Shown: one piece after another, positions 8,855-24,651 of the stretch
Layout: every line of letters starts with the position of its first letter
Position numbering within the stretch: the stretch's first letter is position 1
NCBI RefSeq assembly: GCF_014650335.1
Contig: NZ_BMUT01000001.1
Location: forward strand, 735,037-799,036
From: Streptomyces hiroshimensis
GTDB taxonomy: Bacteria > Actinomycetota > Actinomycetes > Streptomycetales > Streptomycetaceae
Direction: 5' to 3'
DNA: 64,000 bases
Program-made: the position numbers and the translations under genes
The notes under the pieces: generated by a model
What the model saw: only the letters and a program-made list of their open reading frames with translations
Database searches by the model: none
Told to the model about the DNA's origin: nothing

Positions 8855-9717
8855 GAGGGTTCCCTTGTCTCAGTGGTGGTCGTGGGGCCCGCGGCGCGGG
8901 GCAGGCGGGCGAGCTCACCGCGCAGCTCCCGCAGCAGCCGCTCCCGCGACGGGCCGTCGGCGGTGAGGAAGAAGTGGTCGCCGGGCAGGTGGTGACGCAG
9001 GAAGGAGCCCGCCGTGTACGCGCGCCACGCCTCCACCTCGCCCGCCTCGGCGATGGGGTCGTCGCTCGCGGAGAACGCCGTCATCGGGCAGTCCAGCGGA
9101 CGGCGCGGCCGCCAGCGGTAGTCGTTGCACACCTGCAGGTCCGCCCGGAGGACCGGCAACCGCCGTGCGAGATAGGCGTCGTTGAGCAGGGCCCGGTCGC
9201 CGTCGCCGAGCGCGCCGATGCCGGCCGCGAACCGGTGCAGCCCGGCGTCGGGCAGCAGGTGCTCGGTGCGGTCCCCGTACAAGTGCGGTGCCCTGCTGCC
9301 GGAGACGAACAGGTGCCGCGGGCCGGGCTCGCCGCGCTCCCGCAGCGCGCAGCCGGTCTCGTAGGCCAGCAGCGCGCCCATGCTGTGCCCGAAGAACGCG
9401 TAGTCGCCGGTCAGGCCCTGGCGCACCAGCTCGTCGGCGATGCCGGCGACGAGCGGCTCCGCCGAGGTGTACGGCGCTTCGCGCATCCGCAGGCCGCGGC
9501 CCGGCAGCTGCAGGGCGATCACGTCGGCGACGCCGCTGCCGAGGTGCTCGCGCCAGTCGCGGTAGACGGAGGCCGTGCCGCCCGCGTACGGGAAGCAGAT
9601 CAGCACCGTCCCCGCGCCGACGGCGGGGGGCGGCGCGCCGAAGCGTGGGAACCACAGGGCGTCCCGGGGCAGGGCGCCTCCGGGCAGGGCGGCGACGAGC
9701 GGCTCAGCGGGCGACAT
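8842..9717 (-). CDS. redJ: RedJ-like type II thioesterase
   Basis: A 291-residue alpha/beta-hydrolase of the type II thioesterase family. The nucleophile is in FFGHSMGALLAYETG, an Asp appears in FSASDDPIAE and the His in LPGDHFFLT. RedJ is described as releasing dodecanoate from the fatty acyl carrier protein RedQ so that the acid can be re-activated by the first domain of RedL. It overlaps redI (13 bp) and redK (14 bp). The first ~35 residues before GTVLICFPYAGG are variable linker. Confidence 0.93.
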   Translation of the reverse strand: MSPAEPLVAALPGGALPRDALWFPRFGAPPPAVGAGTVLICFPYAGGTASVYRDWREHLGSGVADVIALQLPGRGLRMREAPYTSAEPLVAGIADELVRQGLTGDYAFFGHSMGALLAYETGCALRERGEPGPRHLFVSGSRAPHLYGDRTEHLLPDAGLHRFAAGIGALGDGDRALLNDAYLARRLPVLRADLQVCNDYRWRPRRPLDCPMTAFSASDDPIAEAGEVEAWRAYTAGSFLRHHLPGDHFFLTADGPSRERLLRELRGELARLPRAAGPTTTTETREPSWTY

Positions 9718-10795
9718 GCCTGCGCCCCTCCGCCGAGTCCAGCCAGGCGATCGTCCGCCGCATGCCCTCCTCGAAGCCCACCGGGCTCTTGAAGCCGAAC
9801 TCCTCCTGCGCGCGCTCGATCCCGTACGACTGGTCGCGGTCGAAGAGGTGCACGGCGTGGCGGGTGAGGACCGGCCGCGCCTTGATGCCGAAGGCGCCGT
9901 AGAGCTTCTCCGAGACCGTCGCCACGAGGGTCGCCACCGGCGTGGGCAGGCTGAGCTTCGGCGACGGCGCGCCCAGGCCGCGGGCGAGGGCCTCGATGTA
10001 CTCGCGCCACGTCGTGAGCCCGGGGTCGCGCAGGTTGTACGTGCGCCCCGCCGTCGCCTCGGACGTGCACGCCTCGACCATGGCGTCGACGGCGTTGCCC
10101 ACGTACAGCAGCCCGGCCGGGACGCGGCCCTGGCGGATGTAGACCATCTGCTTGCGCAGCAGCAGGTCGGCGATCTCGATGACGAAGTCCTTGCTGCCGG
10201 GCCCGTAGACGGACACCGGGCGGACGATCGTCACCGGCACCCCGGTGCGCTCCGCGGCCTCGCGCACCGCCCGCTCGCCGAGCAGCTTGCTGCGGTTGTA
10301 GGGCAGGCCGGTGTCGCGGGGCTCGGTGCGCTCGTCGCACGGCCGTACGGGATAGCCGTAGACGTCGGTGGTGCTGACGTGCAGCACCCGCCGCACCGTG
10401 CCCGCGTGGGCCGCGGCCTCGACGACGTTCGCCGCGCCGGTGACGTTGATGCGCCGGAAGTCCTCCCAGGCGCCCCAGTCCGCCGACATCCCGGCGCAGT
10501 GGTAGACCTGCCGCACCCCGGCCGCGGCCCGGTGCAGGCTCGGCAGGTCGTCCAGGTCGCCGGTGACGGTGTCGGCCTCGGAGCCGGCGAAACCCGACCG
10601 GTCGCTGCCCTCCCGGACGAGCACGCGCACCCGGTGGCCGCGCTCGGCGAGGCGGCGGACGAGGTGCCCGCCGATGAATCCGCTCGCCCCGGTGACCAGG
10701 ACGTCCGGCTGCTCGCCGGAGCCGGAGCCGGGGACGGAGCCGGGGGCGGGGTCGGGGACAGGGGAGCCGGACGTGTCCTTGTTCAGCGTCGACAT
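9704..10795 (-). CDS. redK: RedK-like NAD(P)-dependent oxidoreductase (extended SDR)
   Basis: A 363-residue extended short-chain dehydrogenase of the 3-beta-HSD/epimerase type. It has the Rossmann motif VTGASGFIGGHL at about residue 35 and the catalytic YNRSK. RedK reduces the 4-keto-2-undecylpyrroline released by RedL, leading to 2-undecylpyrrole. The first ~28 residues are Gly/Ser/Pro-rich (VPDPAPGSVPGSGSGE) and probably disordered. It begins 4 bp after the redL stop and overlaps redJ by 14 bp. Confidence 0.92.
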   Translation of the reverse strand: MSTLNKDTSGSPVPDPAPGSVPGSGSGEQPDVLVTGASGFIGGHLVRRLAERGHRVRVLVREGSDRSGFAGSEADTVTGDLDDLPSLHRAAAGVRQVYHCAGMSADWGAWEDFRRINVTGAANVVEAAAHAGTVRRVLHVSTTDVYGYPVRPCDERTEPRDTGLPYNRSKLLGERAVREAAERTGVPVTIVRPVSVYGPGSKDFVIEIADLLLRKQMVYIRQGRVPAGLLYVGNAVDAMVEACTSEATAGRTYNLRDPGLTTWREYIEALARGLGAPSPKLSLPTPVATLVATVSEKLYGAFGIKARPVLTRHAVHLFDRDQSYGIERAQEEFGFKSPVGFEEGMRRTIAWLDSAEGRRHVAR

Positions 10796-10799
10796 GGGA

Positions 10800-17605
<6,806 letters not shown>

Positions 17606-17609
<4 letters not shown>

Positions 17610-19243
17610 TTGCTGGCAGTGCCGGCAGGCTCTGCGGTGGGCTGGGCCGCCTCGTGGTCAAGGCGCCGGTAGTCGGTCTTGCCGTTGGCGTTGTGCGGGA
17701 GCCGGTCGAGGCAGGTCGCCGTCTGCGGCAGCATGTAGCGGGGCAGGATGCGGGCGCAGTGCTGCTTGAGCTGCACCAGGCCGGGCCGCGCCGCGCCGGG
17801 GCGCAGCGTGTAGTAGAGGGCGATACGGGCCTGGGCCGCCTGGTTCTGCTCCCCCTGCCCGGTCTTCACCACGACCGCGGCCTCGGCGACGGCCGGGTGG
17901 GCGAGCACCGCCGCCTCGATCTCGCCGAGTTCGACGCGGTAGCCGTTGAGCTTGACCATGCGGTCCTTGCGGCCGCGGTAGACCAGCAGCCCGTCCTCGT
18001 AGCTGACGAGGTCGCCGGTGGGGTGGCGGCCCTGGCAGTGGAAGGCGGCGGCGGGCTCGTCGGGGCGCCGCCAGTAGCCGGGGGTCACGCAGTCGCCCTC
18101 GACGACGAGTTCGCCGATCGCGCCGGGCACGTCCACGGGCCGTCCGTCGGCGACGACGCTCACGCGGGCGCCGGTGATCGGGGCCCCGATGGGCACCGGG
18201 GTGTCGCGCAGGAGGTCCTCGGGGCGCACCCGGTGGTAGGTGCAGACGTTGGTCTCGGTGGGCCCGTAGAGGTTGTACAGGGCGGTGTCCGCGGGCAGCC
18301 GCTCCGCGAGGGCGCGCAGCTGCGGGATCGGGAAGACCTCGCCCGCGAAGAGCACGTAGCGCAGGCTCCGGGTGACGTCGGGCGTGAGCACGCCCGAGGC
18401 CGTGAGGAGGTGGAGGACGGAGGGCACCGAGTACCAGACGGTGACGCCGTGCTCGCGGATGCCGGCGGCCAGCGCCGGGACGTCCCGGGCGGCCGCGTCG
18501 GCCACGATCCACACCGCGGCGCCGACGGACAGCGCGACGAACAGGTCGAAGGTGCTGAGGTCGAAGTTGAACGACGCGTGGTTGGCGAACACGTCGTCCG
18601 GGCCCACGTCGAGTTCGGCGCGGGCCCAGCCGGTGAAGTTGGCCAGGTTCCGGTGGGAGATCCGCACGCCCTTGGGCACCCCGGTCGACCCCGAGGTGTA
18701 GAGGATCGCCGCCAGGTCGCAGGGCTGGAGCGAGGGCAGGATCGTCACCCGCCCGGCCCTGACGCGCGCGAAGTCGTCCCAGGAGTGGACGGGTACGCCC
18801 GAGACGTGCCCGGCCGGCGGCTTGCCGGTGGTGACGACGGCCTCCAGGGAGGACGGCAGTTCGCTGTCCGCGAGCAGGTCCAGGTGGCGGCGGTCGGTGA
18901 AGAGCACGACCGGCTCCGCGTCCATGAGGATGGTCCCGGCCCGGCCGGCCGGCTGCCCGCCGTCCAGGGGGACGTACGCGCAGCCCGCCTGCACCGTGGC
19001 CACGATCGCCTCGGCGTAGTGCGTGCGCTTGTCCATCCAGACGGCGACCCGGTCGCCGGTACGGACCCCGAGGTCGAGCAGCCGGCAGGTGAGGGCGTCG
19101 ACGGCGGCGGTGAACTCGCCGTAGGTCAGGGGGTGTTCGCCGACGAAGGCCGGACGGTCGGCCTGCCCGGCGGGGAGGTCCCGGCGCAGCTGGATCACGC
19201 TGGTGTTGAAGGCGCCCATGGTCGTGTGCACTTCCTCGCTCAC
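17606..19243 (-). CDS. redM: RedM-like L-prolyl-AMP ligase (stand-alone adenylation domain)
   Basis: A 545-residue NRPS-type adenylation enzyme without a fused carrier. It has the P-loop YTSGSTGVPKGV, the pocket-forming segment FNFDLSTFDLF, YNLYGPTETN, the hinge/A8 region GRKDRMVKLNGYRVELGE and a C-terminal Lys in NANGKTDYR. In prodiginine pathways it activates L-proline and loads it on the carrier RedO. It starts at a GTG whose GTGA overlaps the redN stop, and its own stop overlaps the redL start, showing tight translational coupling. Confidence 0.93.
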
Positions 19244-21096
19244 TCGGATCGCGGCAGGACGCCGGTCTCCGTCGCGGACTCGATGAAGATCTCCGTCGCG
19301 AGGTCCAGGTCCTGCTGCGTGTGCTCGCAGGTGACGCTGACCCGCAGGCGGGCGTCGCCGAGCGGTACGCCCGGGTAGACCACGGTCTGGCAGAACAGGC
19401 CGCGCGCCCGCACGGCGCGTCCCATCTCCATGGCCTTGCGCTCGTCCCCGATGACGATGGGGAGGATGGCGCTCTCGGTCCGCTCCAGGTCGAAGCCGAC
19501 CTTGCGGAGGCGGTCACGGAGCACGGTGATGTTCGCCCAGAGCCGCTTGACGCGCTCGGGCTCGGACTCGATGACGTCCAGCGAGGCGATCAGCCCGGCC
19601 GCGACGCCCGCGGGGATGTTGGCGGCGAACACGTAGGAGTTGGAGTAGTAGCGCAGGTACTCGACGACCTCCTCCTCGCCGACGACGAAGCCGCCCATGC
19701 CGGCGAGGGTCTTGCTCATGGTGCCGAGTTCGAGGTCGACCTCGCCCTTGAGCCCGAAGTGCTCGGCCGTTCCCGAGCCGCGCGCGCCCAGCACGCCGGT
19801 CGCGTGGGCGTCGTCGATCATCACGCGGGCGCCGTAGGTCTTCGCCAGCCGGACGATCTCCGGCAGGTCGCAGACGTCGCCGTGCATGCTGAAGACGCCG
19901 TCGGCGACGATCAGCGTGCCGCCGCCGGTGCCCTGCTCCGCCCCGCGGCGCAGCACCTGCTCCAGGTCCTGCATGTCGTTGTGCCGGTAGATCCGGCGGA
20001 TGCCGCCCGACAGCCTGCTGCCGTCGACGATGCTCATGTGGTTGAGCTTGTCGACGACGAGCGTGTCGTAGCTCTTGACCAGGCCCGAGATGGCGCCGAG
20101 GTTCGCCGCGTAGCCGCCGGGGTAGACGATCGCGGCCGGGCGCTGCTTGAAGGCGGCCAGGCGCCGCTCCAGCTCCTTGTGCAGCATGTTGGTGCCGCCG
20201 ATGAAGCGGGAGCCGGTGTGGGTGGCGCCGTAGGTGCGGGTGGCCTCGCACACCGCCTCGACGACCTTGGGGTGGTTGGCGAGCCCCAGGTAGTTGTTCG
20301 AGGCGAACATCAGGAACTCGCGCTCGCGGCCCTCGAGTTCGTCGTAGATGACGGCCCGGTTCTCGCAGCGGGAGAGCAGCGGCATGCCGTACCAGTACAG
20401 CCGCTCCTCCTCGCGCCTGCGCCGGTAGGTGCCGAAGCTGCGGGCCTTGGCGAAGAGGTCGGGGTCGCGCTGCTCGGTGAAGTCCTTCATCGAGCGGCTG
20501 TCCCAGGCGTCGGCGCCGGCGCCGTTCCCGGCCCCCGCGGCCCGCCCGTCCTGCGGCGCTCGCAGCGCGGCGAGCTCGGCGGCCAGGCCGCGCAGGGTCT
20601 GCGCGGTGACGGCGCCCACCGCGGTCTCCGGCAGGCCCAGCTCCTGGGCGGCCTCGGCGACCAGCGAGGTGAGGATGACGGAGTCGATGCCGAGCTCGCT
20701 CTCGAAGTCGGCGTCGAGGGCCAGCTGGCTGCGCTGGTACTGCGTCTGCCGCACGGCGGCGGCCAGCACCGCCTCCAGGACGGCGTCCGTGCCCTCCGGC
20801 TCCGCCGGGGCCCCGCCGTCCGCCGCCCCGGAGGGCGCGCCGAGCGCCCCCTCCACCCGGGCGACGAGCTCGCGGATCGTCGTGATGTCGCCGGGAAGGC
20901 GCTCCGCGATGCCGAACTGCTCGCCGACCGAGACCAGGATCGACTCCAGGATCACCGAGTCGATGCCGAGGTCGCCCTCGAAGTGGCTGTCGGGAAGCAG
21001 CTGGGCCTCGTCGTAGAGCGTCCGCTCGGCGACGATCCCCACGACCTTCCGGTGGATGCGCACGGTCTCCTGCGGGCCGTCCATGAGGTACGTCAT
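19240..21096 (-). CDS. redN: RedN-like didomain ACP-ACP-alpha-oxoamine synthase
   Basis: A 618-residue protein with two similar N-terminal carrier domains, each with the phosphopantetheine motif LGIDSV (Ser47 and Ser139), followed by a PLP-dependent oxoamine synthase of the KAPA synthase family (catalytic Lys462 in GTMSKTLAGMGG). RedN (PigH in Serratia) supplies malonyl-ACP to RedX and condenses the resulting pyrrolyl beta-ketothioester with serine, giving hydroxymethyl-bipyrrole. The two carrier domains look like an internal duplication. The start overlaps the redO stop by ATGA. Confidence 0.94.
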   Translation of the reverse strand: MTYLMDGPQETVRIHRKVVGIVAERTLYDEAQLLPDSHFEGDLGIDSVILESILVSVGEQFGIAERLPGDITTIRELVARVEGALGAPSGAADGGAPAEPEGTDAVLEAVLAAAVRQTQYQRSQLALDADFESELGIDSVILTSLVAEAAQELGLPETAVGAVTAQTLRGLAAELAALRAPQDGRAAGAGNGAGADAWDSRSMKDFTEQRDPDLFAKARSFGTYRRRREEERLYWYGMPLLSRCENRAVIYDELEGREREFLMFASNNYLGLANHPKVVEAVCEATRTYGATHTGSRFIGGTNMLHKELERRLAAFKQRPAAIVYPGGYAANLGAISGLVKSYDTLVVDKLNHMSIVDGSRLSGGIRRIYRHNDMQDLEQVLRRGAEQGTGGGTLIVADGVFSMHGDVCDLPEIVRLAKTYGARVMIDDAHATGVLGARGSGTAEHFGLKGEVDLELGTMSKTLAGMGGFVVGEEEVVEYLRYYSNSYVFAANIPAGVAAGLIASLDVIESEPERVKRLWANITVLRDRLRKVGFDLERTESAILPIVIGDERKAMEMGRAVRARGLFCQTVVYPGVPLGDARLRVSVTCEHTQQDLDLATEIFIESATETGVLPRSE

Positions 21097-21356
21097 GAGG
21101 TGCTCGCTCCTTCCCCTGCCTGCAGCCGGCCGACCAGGGCCGAGATCGCGTTGACGGAACGGAAGTTCGCCGGCGATATCTGCCGCAGCGGAACGGTGAT
21201 GCGGAACTCCTGCTGCAGGTAATGGACCAGGTCGAAGACGCCCGCCGAGTCGATGATGTTCAGCTCGTCGATGGGCGTGTCCGGCTCCAGCCCGCCGGCG
21301 TCGCCGTCCATCCAGACCTCGACGATGTAATCGGTGATCAGTTTCTGAGGGGTCAT
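21093..21356 (-). CDS. redO: RedO-like peptidyl carrier protein for proline
   Basis: An 87-residue free-standing carrier protein. The attachment serine lies in the noncanonical motif NIIDSAGVFDLV. It begins MTPQKLITDYIVEV and ends with a short Gly/Ser tail. RedO carries the prolyl group loaded by RedM, which RedW oxidises to pyrrolyl-2-carboxyl. It lies 14 bp after redP and overlaps redN by 4 bp, between the two enzymes' genes as in S. coelicolor. Confidence 0.92.
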   Translation of the reverse strand: MTPQKLITDYIVEVWMDGDAGGLEPDTPIDELNIIDSAGVFDLVHYLQQEFRITVPLRQISPANFRSVNAISALVGRLQAGEGASTS

Positions 21357-21370
21357 CGCTTTCCTTGCCG

Positions 21371-22366
21371 TCAGTCGCGGTCGAGGGCGGGCCAGGTGAG
21401 CACCGTCGCCCCCCAGGTGAGGCCGCCGCCGAAGGCGGTGAGCAGCAGCCGGGCCCCGGGCCGGAGCGTCCCCTCGGCGTGGGCGTGGTCGAGGGCCAGG
21501 GGGATGGAGGCCGCGGCCGTGTTGCCGACCTCGGCGATGTTGCCGGCGCAGCGCTCCTGCGGGATGCCCAGCTCGTCGGCCAGGCGGGCGGTGATTCTGT
21601 GGTTGGCCTGGTGGCTGACGAGGTGGTCGACGTCGCTCACCCGCCACCCGGCGCGGTCGAGCACGGCGCGCGCCGAGCCGCTCATGCGCTGCACGGCCAG
21701 CCGGAAGACCTGCTTGCCCTGCATCGTGAAGTAGTGGTCCTCCTCGCGCGGCGCGTGCGGGCGCCGCTCGGAGCCGCCCGCCGGCACCGTGATCAGTTCC
21801 AGGCCCTCGCCGTCGCTGCCGAGGTCGAAGGGGCCGAGCGCGCCGGCCTCGCCCTCCGTGCCGGGGCGCAGCACCAGGGCCCCGGCCCCGTCCCCGAAGA
21901 TCACCGCGGTGGAGCGGTCGGCCGGGTTGAGGATCCGGGAGAACGTCTCCGCGCCGATGACCAGGACCCCGTCGGAGGCGCCGCAGGCGATGAGCCCCGC
22001 CGCGGTCGCCAGGGCGTAGACGAAGCCGGAGCACACCGCGGCGACGTCGTACGCCGCGACGTGGCCGAGGCCCAGCTTGCCCGCCACGGTGGGCGCGGTC
22101 GCCGGGCACGTCCGGTCCGGCGTGGTGGTCGCCACGACCACGGTGTCGACCGGCCGGCCGCCCTCGGACTTCAGCGCCTTGGCGCCGGCCCCCGCGGCCA
22201 GGTCGGAGGTCGCCATGGAGTCCGGGGCGAAGTAGCGCTGCCGGATGCCGGTCCGGGAGCGGATCCACTCGTCTGAGGTGTCGAGCGCGGCCACCAGCTC
22301 GTCGTTGGTGACGGGCACCGGCGGCAGCGCGCTGCCCACCCCGGCCACGACGGCCGCCCGCGTCAC
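21371..22366 (-). CDS. redP: RedP-like beta-ketoacyl-ACP synthase III
   Basis: A 331-residue FabH-family enzyme with the Cys-His-Asn triad: Cys in DVAAVCSGFVYAL, His in VSHQANHRI and Asn in EVGNTAAASI. RedP starts the dodecanoate chain by condensing an acetyl starter with malonyl-RedQ. GTG at 22366 (VTRAAVVAGVGSAL) is chosen because the family fold starts there; the in-frame TTG at 22447 would add a Pro/Arg-rich stretch. It is the first gene of the long minus-strand operon and is served by a predicted SARP promoter about 130 bp upstream. Confidence 0.92.
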   Translation of the reverse strand: MTRAAVVAGVGSALPPVPVTNDELVAALDTSDEWIRSRTGIRQRYFAPDSMATSDLAAGAGAKALKSEGGRPVDTVVVATTTPDRTCPATAPTVAGKLGLGHVAAYDVAAVCSGFVYALATAAGLIACGASDGVLVIGAETFSRILNPADRSTAVIFGDGAGALVLRPGTEGEAGALGPFDLGSDGEGLELITVPAGGSERRPHAPREEDHYFTMQGKQVFRLAVQRMSGSARAVLDRAGWRVSDVDHLVSHQANHRITARLADELGIPQERCAGNIAEVGNTAAASIPLALDHAHAEGTLRPGARLLLTAFGGGLTWGATVLTWPALDRD

Positions 22367-22498
22367 CGGGCACCGCCGCGGCACCGGTGCCCGTGCTCGG
22401 CATTCCGAAAAGATGTGCGGCTGGGACGGTGGCTGGGACGGAAGCAAACCACGCGAGTGCTCCTCCGATGCGGACAGCCGGACGGCTCTGGCGTGCCG

Positions 22499-22504
22499 AG
22501 TCTG
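22499..22504 (-). promoter_or_regulatory. Predicted -10 element of the redP operon
   Basis: On the minus strand CAGACT (22504-22499) lies 8 bp beyond the last heptamer GTCAGCC (22519-22513), an exact mirror of the redQ promoter. The leader to the redP GTG at 22366 would be about 125 nt. Confidence 0.65.
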
Positions 22505-22512
22505 CTCACCCG

Positions 22513-22580
22513 GGCTGACCGGACGCTGACGGATGGCTGACCCGCCCAGGGGTCAGCCATCCGTCAGCACACCGTCAGCG
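22513..22580. promoter_or_regulatory. Mirror-symmetric double SARP (RedD) operator
   Basis: Toward redQ there are three heptamers GTCAGCN at 22552-22558 (GTCAGCC), 22563-22569 (GTCAGCA) and 22574-22580 (GTCAGCG), exactly 11 bp apart. On the minus strand, toward redP, there are three more at 22541-22535, 22530-22524 and 22519-22513, also 11 bp apart. The inner part is a perfect 17-bp inverted repeat (22526-22542 and 22551-22567). Each triplet ends 8 bp before a CAGACT hexamer. SARP activators of the OmpR type bind direct heptamers with 11-bp period placed 8 bp upstream of the -10 box, so RedD is the obvious ligand. Confidence 0.85.
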
Positions 22581-22588
22581 CGGCCGTC

Positions 22589-22594
22589 CAGACT
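22589..22594 (+). promoter_or_regulatory. Predicted -10 element of the redQ operon
   Basis: CAGACT lies 8 bp downstream of the last plus-strand heptamer GTCAGCG. Transcription would start near 22601, leaving a leader of about 145 nt before the redQ ATG at 22747. There is no recognisable -35 box, as expected for a SARP-activated promoter. Confidence 0.65.
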
Positions 22595-22746
22595 TGCCGC
22601 ACACCGTGCCGGACGGCGTGCCGGAAAAGCCCGGGAAAGCCCGGGAAGTGACCGGGAAAAGCGCGGCGACGCGCACCGGAGCGCACGCCGGAACGTGCGC
22701 CGCAGCGCGCACGGCACCTGACCCCACGGGAAAGGCGGACCGCACC

Positions 22747-22992
22747 ATGAGCCCTGTCTACGACAAGCTGGTGGACCTGCTTGTCGACCGCTTCGCGGTG
22801 GACCGCGCGGCCATCGGCCCGGACGTGACCTTCGAGGAACTGGAGATGGACTCGCTGTTCCTCGTCGAGCTGCTGCTCGTCATCGAGTCCGAGTTCCAGG
22901 TGAAGATCGGCGAGGAGGCCGCCGCGCCGACCGACACCATCGCCACGGTGGTGAAGGTGATCGCGAACGAGATCGCGGCCACGGCGCCGTGA
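22747..22992 (+). CDS. redQ: RedQ-like acyl carrier protein
   Basis: An 81-residue type II acyl carrier protein with the phosphopantetheine serine in ELEMDSLFLVEL. It carries the growing dodecanoyl chain for RedP (initiation), RedR (elongation) and RedJ (release). It is the first gene of the plus-strand operon, downstream of the SARP promoter. The stop overlaps the redR start (GTGA). A purine-rich AAAGGCGGA precedes the ATG. Confidence 0.94.
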   Translation: MSPVYDKLVDLLVDRFAVDRAAIGPDVTFEELEMDSLFLVELLLVIESEFQVKIGEEAAAPTDTIATVVKVIANEIAATAP

Positions 22993-24251
22993 GCGCCGCG
23001 ACGGCAGCGGGCGCCGCGACCGCCGTGCGCCCGGTGACACCGGTCGCCGTCACCGGCCTCGGCCTGGTCACCGCGGCCGGCATCGGCACGGAGGCGACCT
23101 GGGACGGCGTGTGCGCGGGCGTCTCCGCGGCCGCCCGCAACCCCGCCCTGGAAGGGCTGCCGGTGGACATCTCGTGCACCGTCCCCGGCTTCGACCCCGC
23201 CCGGCACGTCGGCCGCCGCAGCGCCCTGATGCACGACCGCTTCACGCAGCTGGCGATCGTCGCCGCCCGCGAGGCCGTCGCCGACGCCGGGCTCGACCCC
23301 GCGCAGTGGGACGGCGCACGCGTCGGCGTCGTCGTCGGCTGCGGCCTCGGGGGCGTGAGCACCTGGGAGCAGCAGCACCGCCGGATGCTGGAGCACGGCC
23401 CGGCGAAGGTCTCCGCGCTCCTCGTCCCGATGCTGGTGCCCAACATGGCCGCCGGGAACCTGGCCATCGACCTCGGCGCCACCGGCCCCAACCTCGTGAC
23501 CGCCACGGCCTGTTCCTCCGGGGCCACCGCCATCGGCACCGCCGCCCAGCTGCTGCGCGAGGGCGCCTGCGACATCGTCGTCACCGGCGGCGCGGAGGCC
23601 GGCGTCAGCCCGCTGATGGTCACCGGCTTCGCCCAGATGGGCGCGCTCTCGCGGAGGCTGGACGAACCTGCCGCCGCCTCCCGGCCCTTCGACGCCGGCC
23701 GCGACGGCTTCGTCATCGGCGAGGGCAGCGGCATCCTCGTGCTGGAGCGCGAGGCCGACGCGCGCGCCCGCGGCGCCCGGGTCCGCTCGCTCCTCGCGGG
23801 CTACGGGGCCTCCGCCGACGCCCACCACCTCACCGCGCCCGAACCGGAGGGCAGGGCCGTCCTCGCGGCCGTCCGCACGGCCCTGGACCAGGCGGGCGCG
23901 GCCCCCGGCGACATCGGCCACGTCAACGCCCACGGCACCTCGACCCGCCTCAACGACGCCGTCGAGGCCGCCACCTTGCGCACGGCGCTCGGCGACGGCG
24001 CCGCGGTCACCTCCACCAAGGGCGTGCTCGGGCACACCCTCGGCGCCGCGGGCGCCATCGAGGCCGCGCTCACCGTCCTCGCCGTCGAGCGCTCGCTCGT
24101 CCCGCCGACGGCCAACCTCGAACAGCTGGACCCGTCCGTCGAACTGGACGTCGTCGCGGGCGGCCCCCGCAAGACGACGCTTGACGCTGCGCTCAGCACA
24201 TCGTTCGGGTTCGGCGGCCAGAACGCGGCGCTCGTCTTCCGCGCGGCGTGA
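22989..24251 (+). CDS. redR: RedR-like beta-ketoacyl-ACP synthase II
   Basis: A 420-residue FabF-type condensing enzyme. The active-site Cys is in TATACSSGATA, and the two His are in NAHGTSTRLND and GVLGHTLGAAGA, with the Lys in STKGVLGH. It elongates the RedQ-bound chain to C12, using primary metabolism for the reductive steps. The GTG start overlaps the redQ stop. The next ~400 bp have no gene, whereas S. coelicolor has redS at this place. Confidence 0.93.
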   Translation: MSAATAAGAATAVRPVTPVAVTGLGLVTAAGIGTEATWDGVCAGVSAAARNPALEGLPVDISCTVPGFDPARHVGRRSALMHDRFTQLAIVAAREAVADAGLDPAQWDGARVGVVVGCGLGGVSTWEQQHRRMLEHGPAKVSALLVPMLVPNMAAGNLAIDLGATGPNLVTATACSSGATAIGTAAQLLREGACDIVVTGGAEAGVSPLMVTGFAQMGALSRRLDEPAAASRPFDAGRDGFVIGEGSGILVLEREADARARGARVRSLLAGYGASADAHHLTAPEPEGRAVLAAVRTALDQAGAAPGDIGHVNAHGTSTRLNDAVEAATLRTALGDGAAVTSTKGVLGHTLGAAGAIEAALTVLAVERSLVPPTANLEQLDPSVELDVVAGGPRKTTLDAALSTSFGFGGQNAALVFRAA

Positions 24252-24334
24252 TGCCGTTCCGGCGGATCGTGGGTACGCGGTGGTGCCGGGCGGTACGGAT
24301 TCCGCCGGACCCTCGCCGTCGTGGCGGGTCGCCG

Positions 24335-24600
24335 TCGCGGCGGGAGAGAGGTTCGCCGGCTTCGGCGGTGGAGAGGTGCCCGTCGGCACGGGCGGGACTC
24401 CCGCGGCGGGAGAAGAGCTTGCCGGCTCCGGCAGAGGAGAAGTGCCCCGTCGGCATGGCGGGACCCCCGGGGTGGGAGGGGGCGCCGGCTCGGGCGGACG
24501 AGAAGTGCCGCCGCCGCGGCGGGAGCCCCGCGGCGGGACGAGGATTCGCCGGCTTCGGCAAGAGAGAAGTGACCGCCGCCGCGGCGGAAGCCCCCGCGGA
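24335..24600. repeat. Four degenerate ~64-bp tandem repeats between redR and redT
   Basis: The core GCCGGCTTCGGC (or a variant) recurs at 24355, 24421, 24484 and 24548, giving periods of 66, 63 and 64 bp. Each copy is followed by a GGAGAAGTG-like segment and then a GGCGGGA segment. Each core can form a short GCCG/CGGC hairpin. The array fills nearly all of the redR-redT gap. The period near 63 bp gives repeating ~21-residue patterns in several frames, which explains long spurious ORFs here; I do not call a gene. Confidence 0.8.
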
Positions 24601-24651
24601 AGCCGCGGGCACCGCGACCTACACGATCCGAAACGGAAGGCAGGTGCGTCC

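Noticed and set aside
22367..22447. TTG start giving a longer RedP
   Set aside because: The extra 27 residues are Pro/Ser/Arg-rich and not part of the FabH fold; GTG 22366 gives the usual length.
24181..24651. Open frames through the redR-redT gap on both strands
   Set aside because: Their repeating peptides simply follow the ~64-bp DNA repeat; no start signal or family likeness. I could not recognise a decayed redS.
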